From Mercenaria mercenaria (Eukaryota > Mollusca > Bivalvia > Venerida > Veneridae): a DNA stretch of 64,000 nucleotides. The stretch covers positions 14,692,501 through 14,756,500 of the forward strand of contig NC_069367.1 of NCBI RefSeq assembly GCF_021730395.1, in the 5' to 3' direction. The translations under genes and the position numbers were made by a program. The notes beneath the pieces were generated by a model, which worked only from the letters and a program-made list of their open reading frames with translations, searched no databases and was not told the DNA's origin. The stretch's first letter is position 1. Every line of letters begins with the position of its first letter. Below are positions 11,650 to 22,964 of the stretch, piece by piece.

Positions 11650-12317
11650 GTTGATGGTTTGGAGTGCTTTTGAACATTAAAGTGGAAATATGAATTATAT
11701 CTTCTTTTATTTCAGTGCACCTCACATGTTTTATTTTCATTTCGATAAAAAGCAAGCATTACTACTATACTAGTACTTTGTTTAAACCGTTTTTATGCCG
11801 ATAAAGCAGGCAAACATATAATGTACCACTATTTGTGTTTTGCATGTCGATGTATATATTTTGAAATATTTATTCATTTTTTGATAAATACTAATACATG
11901 TACATACTTTTAAATGGAAGAAATTAAAAAGAAGAATTTTACTTCTGTTTCTGTTAAAGGTTTATCAGTAGTAGCAAATTAGGCCTCATGGAAGTTTGAA
12001 TTATGTTCAAGATTTTATGGTTATCCAAGCTAGTATTTTGTTTAAAGTATTTTATGCCGAAAATAAAACGTGCAAACATGTCCTGTTAATTTTCTGTATT
12101 TTGTTTAATTTTTACTAAAGGTAAACCTTTTTGTAACTGAATTGACATTTTTGAATGCCTTTAAATTAGACAGAACTTTGAATACTTAAAATAAATAAAT
12201 ATCCATTGTATTGTATTTCTGACGAAAACATAAAAGTCGAAACTAGTAGGAATGTGTTGTCTTGGTAATTTTAAATCCATTAGATCTAGGGAATTTAAAG
12301 GAATCTCTGTTGCTGTT

Positions 12318-14265
12318 TTTAGTACCAAGTGCTCAAGATGAGCTATTATGATCACCTCGTGTCCGTTCTTGTCCTCCGTTCGTCCATAATCGTCAACAAA
12401 TTGACTGTTAACACTCTTTTATCTATAGGTCACAATTTTACACACATCTTTAAGACATTTGGTCAGAATGTTACTGTCTATAAAGTCTCGGGGGAGTTTG
12501 ATACTGCAATTAATATGCAAACTTTATTACCACCCTGTGTCATATGTCCTTACTTCATTATAATAAAACTTTATCACAATGTTTGACTCTATTAAATCTA
12601 GATAATATTTGAAACTAACAAACCTGTGGTGAAAAACTAGGTATGTAGGTAAAGGCATATGAAAACATTGTAAACACTATGAGGCCAAATTACTACTTGG
12701 TCTTCCCAAATCTTTGTCAGAATGTTTGTCTCTATAAAATCTAGGTCAAGTTTAAAATCGGATTATCTTAAACTAGGTCATAAGGTCAAATCATAGAAAT
12801 ATTTTGTTAACACTATATATGCCATATCTTCTACTAGATCTTCATAAACCTTTGACAGAATACTTGTCTGTATGAAATCTACGTCCAGTTAAAGACTGGG
12901 TAACATGAGGTATTAAACTATATCAATACGTAAAATCATAATAAAAAACATTGTTAACACTCTATATGCCATATTTTCTATTTGATCTTCATAAACCTTT
13001 GTCACTTTGTCAGAATATTTAACTCTATCAAATCTAGGCCGAGCTTAAACCTAGATTACCTGACATATTAAACTAGATCACTAAGTGAAATCATAGAAAA
13101 ACCTTGTTAACACTCTATATGCCACCTTCGTAAACCTTTTTCAGACTGTTTTCCTACATAGAGTCTAGGTCAAGAACAAAATTGGTTACCTGAGGTAAAT
13201 GTATACTAGCTTATAAGGTAAAATTGAAAAAGAACCTTGTTAACGCAGAAAAATTCACATTTTTTCCTGATCTTCATAAACATTTGTAACAATGTGTCCT
13301 CTTTAAAATCTAGGTCAAATTTAACTTAAAACTGGGTTACGTGAGCTATTAAACTTGGTCACTAGATCAAATCATTGAAACAAAAATGTGAACTCTTTAA
13401 AGATCATAATTTCTGCATGATCTTCCTAAACCTTTGTCAGAATGTATATTTCTTATTCTATGTCAAATTAAAAACTGGTTTACCTGAGATCTTAAACTAG
13501 GCCGCTAGGTCAACTCATAGGAATATATTTTAACACTACCAGAGACAGCTTTTTTCCACTTGATCATGTATTTTTGTCCAGAATACCCATCCCTATGAAA
13601 TCTACATCGGTCTCAAAAGAGGATTACCTGAGGTAAAAAAAATTAGGTCGCTATAGTGAAAAACTATGAAAGTCTAATTTCCACTCTAAAGGCCACGTTT
13701 TTCCCTTGATCATCATACATCTGTGTCAGATCGTTCGTCTCTATGATATCTAAGTCAAGTCTAAAAGTGGGGTAAAAACTAAGTCGCTAGGTTTAAATGA
13801 TAGAAAAATTTTGTTAACTCATTAGGGGTCAACTTGTCTACTTGATCTTCATAAAACTTTATCAGAATGTATGTCTCTGGAAAATTAAACCTTGAAACAA
13901 TAACATCTAGGTCAAAACTATGTCACTAGTTTTCTTGACTTTTCCCTAGGGATAGTTTTCCATACATGACTACAAGGAAATCTTTGAAAATCTTCTACTT
14001 GGAAACAAATAATGTTCCTTAGGTGACCATCTATCAATTTTTTTTTTCAAGTAAGTATGATTTGTTAAAATATGAATGCCAAGGGTCGGAAGAGTTTTCT
14101 GCATATGATTAAAATTATGGGGAAAAAATGAAAATCCTCTCAGGAACCGCTGAACCGACTTTGATTTAATTTAACAGATATCTTCCATTGGTGGCCATAT
14201 ACCAAAATTGCTCAGTCAAGCTTTGGACTCGGGTGCGCAATCTCATGGCATCATGGCCCTTAGGC
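12318..14265 (+). mobile_element. Old copy of the GGTCA-type tandem repeat element
   Basis: It starts TTTTTAGTACCAAGTGCTCA, then GATGAGCTATTATGATC and the CGTCAACAAATTGACTGTTAA phrase, which match the start of the element at 27423. About a dozen diverged units follow, each with TTCATAAACCTTTGTCAGAAT and AAACTAGGTC. It ends in unique-looking sequence with ATCATGGCCC. It is more eroded than the 27423 copy, so probably older. Confidence 0.65.
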
Positions 14266-14419
14266 TTTATTCTTAGTAATAGTAACATTATTGAGTAAGC
14301 TACTGACCAAGGCTCATTGCATTATTCCTAACTCGTTGTCATTTTGAGCAACAGATGGTATAAAGCGCGCCTGCCTACCCGCCCCAACAACGACATAATC
14401 CAATCCAATAACCGAACAG

Positions 14420-14691
14420 GTGGCCTCCGCGGCTGAGTAATTAAGGTCACTAACTTCAAATCACTTGTCCTTCACTTATGTAGGTGCGAGCCTAACTCGG
14501 GGCGTTGAATTCTTCATGTGAAGAGGCCATCCAGCTGGCTTACGGAAGGTAGTGCGTGGTTCTACCGAGGTGCCCGCTCGTGATGAAATTATGCACGGAG
14601 GGGCACCTGCGGTCTTCTTCCGCCATCAAAGCTGGAATGTGGCCATATGACATATAACTGTGTCGATGCGACGTTAAACCCAACAAAAAAG
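14420..14691 (+). mobile_element. RUDI-like V-SINE, near full length
   Basis: The head is tRNA-like: an A-box region, GCGGCTGAGTAATTAAGGTC, and a B-box region, AGGTGCGAGCCT. The conserved centre contains CCATCCAGCTGGCTTACGGA and TGCCCGCTCGTGATGAAAT. The tail reads TGTCGATGCGACGTTAAACC followed by an A-rich end. This agrees with my recollection of RUDI, a molluscan V-SINE first described in clams. Eighty bases later the large foldback element begins. Confidence 0.8.
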
Positions 14692-14879
14692 AACGAGCAT
14701 TTTGACAAAACATGCTTGTAACAATGATTCCAACACATAAGGTGACAATTATTTAAAATATGATTTATGCAAAGTGTGTGAAGTTGGCGAGAAGTTCGAC
14801 ATTCGACATTGAACATTCGATCTCAGAACGACATAGGACATTTGAAGCGTGAAGTTGACAATAAGTTAAACTTTCGACA

Positions 14880-15655
14880 TTGAACATTCGATCTCAGAAC
14901 GACATTGAACATTCGATACCAGAACGACATTCGACATTCAATTTAGAACGACATTCGACATTCGATACCAGAACGACATTGGACATTCAATTTTAGAACG
15001 ACATTAGACATTCGAATCCAGAACAACATTGGACATACAATTTTAGAACGACATTCGAATCCAGAACGACATTGGACATTCGAATCTAGAACGACATTGG
15101 ACATTCGATACCAGAATGACATTGGACATTCGATTTCAGAACGACATTGGACATTCGATTTCAGAACGAAATTGGACATTTGATACCAGATCGACATTCG
15201 ACATTCGATTTCAGAACGACATTGGACATTCGATACCAGAACGACATTGGACATTCGATTTCAGAACGACATTTTACATTCAATTTCAGAACGACATTGG
15301 ACATTCGATTTCAGAACGACATTGGACATTTGATACCAGAACGACATTGGACATTCGATTTCAGATCTACATTGAACATTCGAACTTAGAACGTCATTGG
15401 ACATTCGAATCCAGAATGACATTAGACATACGAACCCAGAACGACATTTTACATTCGATTTCAGAACGACATTGGACATTCGAATTCAAAACGACATTGG
15501 ACATACGAACCCAGAACGACATTGGACATTCGAATCCAAATCGACATTGGACATTCGAACTTAGAACGTCATTGGACATTCGAATCCAGAATGACATTAG
15601 ACATACGAACCCAGAACGACATTGGACATTCGAATCCAAAACGACATTATTAGTG
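14880..15655. repeat. Outer 25-bp array, left foldback arm
   Basis: About 30 units built as GACATTGGACATTCG, a variable core (ATTTC, ATACC, AATCC or AACCC) and AGAAC. Core types are mixed along the array. The mirror array in the right arm is at 16978-17720. Confidence 0.85.
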
Positions 15656-15659
15656 TCAA

Positions 15660-16230
15660 TTAGCACCGATTCCTGAAAGTATGTGAGTGCTCCTGAAAGT
15701 GTCACAGACCACTTAAAATGATTTAAAAAGAAACAGGAACTACTTGGTTAGTGTAATCACTCCTGGCACCAGTTCTTGAAAGTCTGCGATTCCTTCTAAT
15801 GTGTCGAAGACCATTCTGAATGGTTTGAAAGGACACGTGGATTGCTGGGTCGATGTTTTCTACCTTGACACCGATTCCTGAAAGTCTGCGAGTGCTCCTG
15901 AAAGTGTCGCAGACCATTCTGAATGATTGAAAAAGAAACATGGACTATTGTGACGATGTTTTCTCCCTTGGCACCGTTTCCTGAAAGTCTGAGAGTCCTC
16001 CTTAAAGTGTCGCAGACCATTCTGAATGATTGAAAAAGAAACACGGACTATTGTGACGATGTTTTCCCCCTTCGCACCATTTGCTGAAAGTCTGAGAGTC
16101 CTCCTGAAAGTGTCACAGACCGTTTATAATCGGTTGAATTGATACAGAAGCTAATGGGACGGTGTTTTCTCACTTGGCATCTATTCTTGAAAGTCTGCGA
16201 GACCTCCTAAAAATGTCACAGACCGTTTTT
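15660..16230. repeat. Inner 103-bp array, left foldback arm
   Basis: About five or six units of 103 bp. Equivalent points fall at 15818, 15921 and 16024. Each has GAAAGTCTGCGAGTGCTCCT, AAGTGTCGCAGACCATTCTG and a GATGTTTTCTCCCTTGGCAC block. It mirrors 16296-16975. Confidence 0.85.
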
Positions 16231-16295
16231 AATGGGTTGAAATGATAGTTCTTGTTTCTTTTGGAAGTTCACAAGAACTATCATTTCAACCCATT
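16231..16295. repeat. Central hairpin of the foldback element
   Basis: AATGGGTTGAAATGATAGTT continues as CTTGT and pairs perfectly with ACAAG plus AACTATCATTTCAACCCATT across a 15-base loop (16256-16270). This marks the symmetry axis near 16263. Confidence 0.9.
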
Positions 16296-16975
16296 AAGAA
16301 CGGTCTGTGACATTTCAGGAGGACTCGCAGACTTTCAAGAACCGGTAACAAGAGAGATAACACTAACCAAGTAGTTCCTGTTATTTTTTTAATCATTAAA
16401 AATGGTCTGCGACACTTTCAAGAACACTCGCAGACTTTCAAGAATAGATGCCAAGTGAGAAAGCACCGTCCCATTAGCTTCTGTATTAATTCAACCGATT
16501 ATAAACGGTCTGTGACACTTTCAGGAGGACTCTCAGTCTTTCAGGAAACGGTTCCAGGGGAGAAAACATCGTCACAATAGTCCATGTTTCTTTTTAAGTA
16601 ATTTAGAATTGTCTACGACACTTTAAGGAGCACTCGAAGACTTTCAGGAAACGGTGCCAAGGGAGAAAACATCGTCACAATAGTCCATGTTTCTTTATCA
16701 ATCATTTAGAACGGTCTGTGGCACTTTCAGGAGCACTCGCAGACTTTCAGGAATCAGTGCCAAGGTAGAAAACACCGACCCAGCAATCCACGTGTCCTTT
16801 CAAACCATTCAGAACGGTCTTCGACACATTAGGAGAACTCGCAGACTTTCAAGAACTGGTGTCAGGAATGATAACACTAACCAAGTAGTTCCTGTTTCTT
16901 TTTAAATCATTTTAAGTGGTCTGTGACACTTTCAGGAGCACTCACAGACTTTCAGGAATCGGTGGTAACTGACAC
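16296..16975. repeat. Inner 103-bp array, right foldback arm
   Basis: Inverted counterpart of 15660-16230, with units containing AGGAGCACTCGCAGACTTTC and GAGAAAACATCGTCACAATA. It has roughly one unit more than the left arm, which explains most of the arm length difference. Confidence 0.85.
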
Positions 16976-16977
16976 TA

Positions 16978-17838
16978 ATAATGTCGTTTTGGATTCGAAT
17001 GTCCAATGTCGTTCTTGGTTCGTATGTCTAATGTCGTTCTGGATTCGAATGTCCAATGTCATTTTAAGTTCGAATGTCCAATGTCGATTTGGATTCGAAT
17101 GTCCAATGTCGTTCTGGGTTCGAATGTCCAATGTCGTTCTGGGTTCGTATGTCCAATGTCGTTCTGGTATCGAATGTCCAAAGTCGTTCTGGTATCGAAT
17201 GTCCAATGTCGTTCTGGTATCGAATGTCTAATGTCGTTCTGAAATCGAATGTCCAATGTCGTTCTGTATTAAATGTCCAATGTCGTTCTGAAATCGAATG
17301 TCCAATGTCGTTCTGAAATCGAAAGTCCAATGTCATTCTAGAATCAAATGTCCAATGTCGTTCTGAAATCGAATGTCGAATGTCGTTCTGGTATCGAATG
17401 TCGAATGTCGTTCTGAAATCGAATGTCGAATGTCGTTCTGAAATCGAATGTCCAATGTCGTTCTGAAATCGAATGTCCAATGTCGTTCTGGTATCGAATG
17501 TCTAATGTCGTTCTGGATTCGAATGTCCAATTTCGTTCTGGATTCGAATGTCCAATGTCGTTTTAAAATTGAATGTCCAATGTCGTTCTGGATTCGAATG
17601 TCTAATGTCGTTCTAAAATTGAATGTCCAATGTCGTTCTGGATTCGAATGTCTAATGTCGTTTTAAAATTGAATGTCGAATGTCGTTCTGGTATCGAATG
17701 TCCAATGTCGTTCTGAGATCGAATGTTCAATATCGAAAGTTTAACTTATTGTCAATTTCACGCTTCAAATGTCCAATGTCGTTCTGAGATCGAATGTTCA
17801 ATGTCGAAGGTCGAACTTCTCGCCAACTTCACACCCTT
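16978..17838. repeat. Outer 25-bp array and terminal segment, right foldback arm
   Basis: Inverted counterpart of 14772-15655. The 25-bp units (CGAATGTCCAATGTC GTTCT plus variable core) run to about 17720, followed by the terminal segment ending CTCGCCAACTTCACACCCTT. The terminal 100 bp differs from its left partner at only a few positions. Confidence 0.85.
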
Positions 17839-17847
17839 ATTTATGCA

Positions 17848-18209
17848 GTATCATTACTTGAATGACTTTTCTATCTAAAGATACAAAACTAAGTAAAATA
17901 AGACTTATCATTTTATTATTAAATAATAATATTTATTTTGGCGCATCAAGCTTGGTGTGTATCCAAGGTTACCAAATTAAATGTGGTATTTGGATACACT
18001 CGGCATTTTCCGTATCCAGTAATCATTAGCGTGTGACCACTGGTCAGTCAATAGTCGGCATGTGTACAACCAACAGAAAATGAAATGGTTTCAAAATATA
18101 TCTGTCAACATCGTAATTTTGCTTCAAGTAGAATGCTTAGCTAGGTCTGGCATTGGTACAAAATGCTGTCAATTATCGTAAATGGATATTGGCGGCGAAA
18201 ACCAGGATT
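17848..18209. other. Non-coding, with a small imperfect hairpin
   Basis: GTGTATCCAAGGTTACCA (from 17957) faces TGGTATTTGGATACAC (ending near 18000). No gene is seen. Confidence 0.5.
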
Positions 18210-18645
18210 TCAAAGGTGTGTTGTTACAGACTTTTGTGTGAGGTTTTGAAAGTTAGGTAGGCGACTCTAGGCCGAGAAGCTCAGAAAACTGTTTACTGCC
18301 TCCTTAAGAGCAAATCTTGAAAATTTGTGTGTGGTTACAGACTTTTGTGTGAGGTTTTGAAAGTTAGGTAGGCGACTCTAGGCCGAGCCGGAAGCTCAGA
18401 AAACTGTTTACTGCCTCCTTAAGAGCAAATCTTGAAAATGTGTGTGTGGTTACAGACTTTTGTGTGAGGTTTTGAAAGTTAGGTAGGTGACTCTAGTCCG
18501 AGAAGCTAAGAAAACTGTTTACTGCCTCCTTAAGAGCAAATCTTGAAAATTTGTGTGTGGTTACAGACTTTTGTGTGAGGTTTTGAAAGTTAGGTAAGCG
18601 ACTCTAGGCCGAGAAGCTCAGAAAACTGTTTACTGCCTCCTTTGT
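18210..18645. repeat. 111- to 115-bp tandem repeat, four copies
   Basis: TTACAGACTTTTGTGTGAGG recurs at 18224, 18335, 18450 and 18561. Each unit ends AAACTGTTTACTGCCTCCTT. The second copy has a 4-base insertion (CCGG). The copies are nearly identical, so the array is young. Confidence 0.9.
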
Positions 18646-19136
18646 ACTCGGCAATTGTTGTTGTTTACTACACAGGAAAGATAACTCTCGCACACGTACG
18701 GTTTCACATACTCATGTTTAGGTCAGGATAGAAGTATTAAAAAACTTTGTTTAATACACTTACGTAATAGGGTAATTGCCAGGAAAATATATGGATTTAA
18801 TTTCATTTAAGTAATTGTTATTTTTATACTCGTTGTAGAGTCTGAAAGAGTGTTTGTACGGAAATACTGTACATTGTATAAAGAAACAAAACACTTGTGA
18901 TCACTGATATTAATGCCGCCTATCACAGTACTCTGTCTATGGTCAGAATTAAGGCACAACGATCTGATGTAAATGTCATCATTGAAGTTTTTAATATACC
19001 ATTTGTTTACTGTCTTGCATTTTAATTAAATAGACATCCTGCATGTCCTTACTAGTCTAAATAATGAGATCTCGGGTAGATCGATTTTACATTCTGATAT
19101 TTTACGTTGTCTGCCTAGAGGAATATTTACCAGTCA

Positions 19137-19176
<40 letters not shown>

Positions 19177-21424
19177 TTCAAGGCTTGGGTACAATTACTG
19201 GGACTAGCATGTCCTAGGCCTTTAGTAAAATCAGTGATAGAATTTGTGTGGAGAATTTAGCTGCTTATACAAATATAATTTCACATGGGAAAGTTACAAA
19301 GATTATATCATATATAACAAGATTATTATCAATTACACAATTTTGTTATAAATGAGCATAGCAATCCGACATGATTATCCACTACAATAATCTGGCATGG
19401 CAGATAAGTACTTGCCTTGAAAGTAATCCATGTAATTTATGGCTGAATAATTTAATTTTGTGTATGTTAATTGAATATATAGATAAATTTTATTTGAGGT
19501 CAGTATTTGTACACTTCAGTCGTTTCAATCGGTCTTCATAGGAGGAAGGGATTGTAATTTCGTACAGGCAGTAATTTTGTCGGCAGTTATTAAGCTAATT
19601 CTCTTAATTAATAAATATTTAGCATGATCACTTGGTTCTAAGGTTCTTTTTACAGATATTTTTTACATCTAGCATATAATATTATGTCTGCTAAATTGGA
19701 TGGCATGGTTTAATCATGCAGTCACCCAGTACAGTTTCTATATCTATAGATCATGTAGATAAAGCAGAAAGAAGCTGAAAATATTGCACAGTGGAGTTTG
19801 AAAAAGCTTGCTTTTTACTTTGTCATGTTACAAATTAGCTTTAGTATAACTGCACGTCTACACTCTATATAAACAGGATAACTGAATAATAACAAATTTG
19901 CTTATTAAGGAAATACACTCTGCATAACTGCATTGTTCAATTTTTGTTACAATGCGAAAATGCTCAACTTCTAACTTATTACAAAGTTCTGTATTTAACA
20001 TGGTACCAACACCAAGTTTTATATTGCAAGACAATGGTACTATTACGGGCAAAATCAATGTGTTTCATGTGCAAACTTTTAAGCCTGATTCACATTTAAT
20101 GGGGATGATTGGGCAAAGAACTGGTCCCTGTGCCTGTGGTCTCCTGCTCGATTAAATCGGCGTCTGATCAGGTTCCAAGCTGTTTGCTACTCTGACAATA
20201 TTTCTTCCAATTTTGGAGCAAATTAAATGAACTTAACAATTTTAGCAGACGACATTTCCAGCAGACGACAATTTACCTAGCATGTTAAAGGTTAATGGAT
20301 ATGGAGGAAACCGTAAATTCATAAGTCCAATGTTGCAAACATATAAAATCCCTAAACAGATTATAGTTAAGCAATTAAAAACAATTTTAGCATTTTATAT
20401 ACATATATATTTAGGTCGGCAATCACAAATAATCTGGCAATCACAAATAAACTAGCGTACAATAATTAGAAATGTTAGTAATTTTATATTTTCAATTTGT
20501 CTTTTATGCTATGAGTCTATAATTTATAAACAACAACAACAACAGCAACAAAAACTGAAAAAGAAAACAATAACAACAACAGCAACAAAAACAAAAAATC
20601 TTCCATGATTCAGCTTGGTTAAAAAATAAATTAAAAAATAAAAATAAATAGGGGATGATTGTAATATAAATTGTGTAGTAGTGACAGGTCGGAGCTTGAA
20701 TTCCACATTATGGTTTTACAATTGAAACAGAAACTGTTTCACTATTAATGGTAAATATATAAAATGGATGTGACTAAAGGGCTTTAATTAACAGAAATTA
20801 TTGAATCATTGCTTTACTTTAATTTTAACTGTTTGTATGAAAAATTTAACTGTATGAAAAAGAAACAATAACACAGAATTTACATCAGAAATAGAGTGCA
20901 CGAAATATCATTCAAGGTCTAATTTGTGTGTTAGACAATTTATATTTTGTCATTATGTCAGTTAGTACATCCATTAGTATCATTTAATAATAATAATAAT
21001 AATAATTCAAAAAATGGGTATCAGTATGAATACAGTTAGTACAGGATCAAGTAATTGGGCAACATAGCTGACTTTGCTCTGAAGGCAAGATAAAAGATGT
21101 CATAGTCTTCATCATTAATTTTGAAATAAACAGAAGTTGTCAAAGGCTGCAAGTTTCTAAGACAACTTTGATTAGGTTTGTAGTAGTCATTAGAATTTTG
21201 GGGGAATAAATTTTTCAATTTTATTGTGGCGAAAAATTCTATGACTGGGCGGGCAGGCAGGCGCATGCTCTTGTAGAACATAGGTCAGATTTAATGTTAC
21301 AATCTTTCGGTGGTTGTATGTTGTTGTTGTGATGTATTCTGCTAGGTCGGTTGACAGTATATCGAACCATTGGTTGCTTGTCTGTTGTTAAAATGATACT
21401 AACAGCTAGCTCTGTTAACTCTTT
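18646..21424. other. Non-coding, microsatellites only
   Basis: Holds a (TAA)n run at about 19137-19175, a CAA-rich stretch at 20525-20598 and a short (AAT)n near 20987-21006. I find no convincing exon. The frames at 19858-20155 lie in repeat-like sequence. Confidence 0.55.
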
Positions 21425-21651
21425 AGTGTGTTAACCGCTAGGTCAGTTAAATTGTGTTAACCGCTAGGTCGGTTAAAGTGTGTTAACCGCTAGGTCGGTT
21501 TAAAGTGTGTTAACAGCTAGGTCAGTTTTAAGTGTGTTAACCGCTAGGTCGGTTAAAGTGTGTTAACCGCTAGGTCGGTTATAGTGTGTTAACAGCTGTG
21601 TCGATCTAAAGTGTGTTACCGCTATGTCGGTTAACGGATAGGTCAGTTTAC
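21425..21651. repeat. 26-bp minisatellite of small palindromes
   Basis: About eight units of GTGTTAACCGCTAGGTCGG then TTAAA. Within most units TTAACC and GGTTAA are inverted around GCTAGGTC, so each unit can form a short hairpin. Some units carry AACAGC or AGGTCAG variants. Confidence 0.8.
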
Positions 21652-22521
21652 AGTGTGAACTAGGTTTTGCCCATTACTACGTAGCGTAATTCCTAGTTTC
21701 ACAAGTCCGCAGTCTGCAGTTGCTATTTTAGTCAATTTATTGATGAAAACATGCGCTTGCTTGCTCGTCAGTCAGTGGGCCTGATATTATGCGGCCTTTT
21801 CTGCCACTTATTGATATGATTGATATACAATTTTGTTCAATACCCTTTGGTGTAGCTTGTTTGTATGTTGAAGTGCTGACCTGGAATAAAGTACTATCGC
21901 TTATATAATGTTGCTAGTTATTTCCTTGAGAAGTCCTAAAATAAATGCACGGATTTTGACGAAACTGGTGGTCTCTTATGTCAGGATTGCTTTGACCTTG
22001 TGTTCTTGGTAGCAGAGTTTGCGTGATATCAACACTACATCAAGTGACATAGATATTAATGAATACGACACTGTAATAGCAGATCCGAAGAATGCATATA
22101 CTCGTACCCCAACTGTGGTTATGATTTTAAAAAATTTTGCTATAGTTTCGTCTGTGGTACGGATATGATTTTGTGGGAATGTTTTTACGTATATGGCTTG
22201 AACTAATTCTTCTGACTTATTCTAAAGGGAGTCTGTAAAATCTTGTAAGCATTTAAATTTAAACATTGCAGACGATTTTGAAAGCATGTCTGACTTCGAC
22301 AGATTGCCTTATAACTGGGAAGATAGATGCAATGTATATCATTGCTCCAGCTTATAAAAAGTAAGTTTGTGTTTTGTTTTAGGATTGGTTCTAGCTGCTG
22401 AAAGAATGTCAACAAAAGGAATGCAAAGATCGCAGAAACAATATTCCTTTTTAAAGTTGGTGGCAGTTATGATTATACATAAGTCGCATCAAAGATACTG
22501 TCGCAAAAAAGAGAAAAGATT
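21652..22521. other. Non-coding, no feature recognised
   Basis: No exon with matching splice sites and no clear repeat was seen between the minisatellite and the tRNA gene. Confidence 0.5.
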
Positions 22522-22605
22522 TGTCAGAAGTGGGATTCGAACCCACGCCTGGAGAACCAGACTGCGACCTGAACGCAGCGCCTTAGACCGCTCGGCCATC
22601 CTGAC
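22522..22605 (-). tRNA. tRNA-Leu (CAG)
   Basis: An 84-base class II tRNA on the minus strand. The acceptor stem pairs GTCAGGA with TTCTGAC (one G-T pair) and ends in discriminator A. The A box is TGGCCGAGCGGTCTAAGG, the anticodon stem CTGCG/CGCAG encloses TTCAGGT with anticodon CAG (complement of 22569-22571), a long variable arm follows, and the T arm holds GGGTTCGAATCCC. No intron and no encoded CCA. It lies 360 bp upstream of the IRAK4-like start codon, divergently oriented. Confidence 0.96.
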
Positions 22606-22799
22606 ATCTGCTAACATCATACAAAAATACTGTATAGATACCCATTCAAAAAATTAAGCTGTCGGTAGAAATATTACACAGTTAATTTGATATATTTCAG
22701 TGTCTAATTTCCATAAATTTAGCTCCCTATACTCCAACTGATGAAAAAAGAAGAATAAAATAATTTGATGAAGTTAAAATAAGTTATATGGTTCCTGGA

Positions 22800-22964
22800 T
22801 TGATATACGTTAATGAGCGCTGACGCGGAAACCATTGTTAAAATTTGATTGGATAATGAAACAGAACGTCACATGGGTTTTTCCCAACACTTCCGGACTT
22901 CCGTGTTTATTTTTTGGGTAGATCTACCAAAATACATACGACTGTTGTTTGCAGAAGTTTGAAT
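22800..22964 (+). promoter_or_regulatory. Probable promoter and 5' UTR of the IRAK4-like gene
   Basis: Upstream of the ATG at 22965 lie a reversed CCAAT box (GATTGG, about 22848) and an ETS-type core (CACTTCCGG, about 22888). GGGTTTTTCCC (about 22875) only loosely resembles a kappa-B site. There is no TATA box at a usual distance. The motifs are seen directly; their use is inference. Confidence 0.35.

Larger units (their letters stand above)
14772..17838. mobile_element. Giant foldback DNA transposon with 9-bp target-site duplication
   Basis: A 3067-bp inverted structure. ATTTATGCA occurs directly outside both ends (14763-14771 and 17839-17847), a perfect 9-bp target-site duplication. The ends are AAGTGTGTGAAGTTGGCGAG and, reversed, AAGGGTGTGAAGTTGGCGAG. 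The two arms (about 1.48 and 1.57 kb) stay matched to the centre, where a 25-bp perfect stem (16231-16255 with 16271-16295) closes on a 15-base loop. Each arm has the same order: a terminal segment of about 100 bp, an outer 25-bp array, then an inner 103-bp array. No transposase is present. Long arms of tandem repeats with a 9-bp duplication are the hallmark of Foldback elements (Drosophila FB), often linked to Mutator-like elements. The many open frames on both strands come from the 25-bp array (three units make 75 bases) and are not genes. Confidence 0.92.

Noticed and set aside
14943-17666. Many frames of 65-186 residues on both strands with repeating S-N-V-V-L or H-W-T-F-D patterns
   Set aside because: Three 25-bp units make 75 bases, so all frames carry the same repeat. 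This is the foldback array, not protein coding.
21425-21651. CRISPR-like array
   Set aside because: Units follow one another without unique spacers, and the window is eukaryotic.
22872-22890. NF-kappa-B site in the IRAK4 promoter
   Set aside because: GGGTTTTTCCC has one base too many and the wrong fourth base for the usual GGGRNYYYCC pattern.
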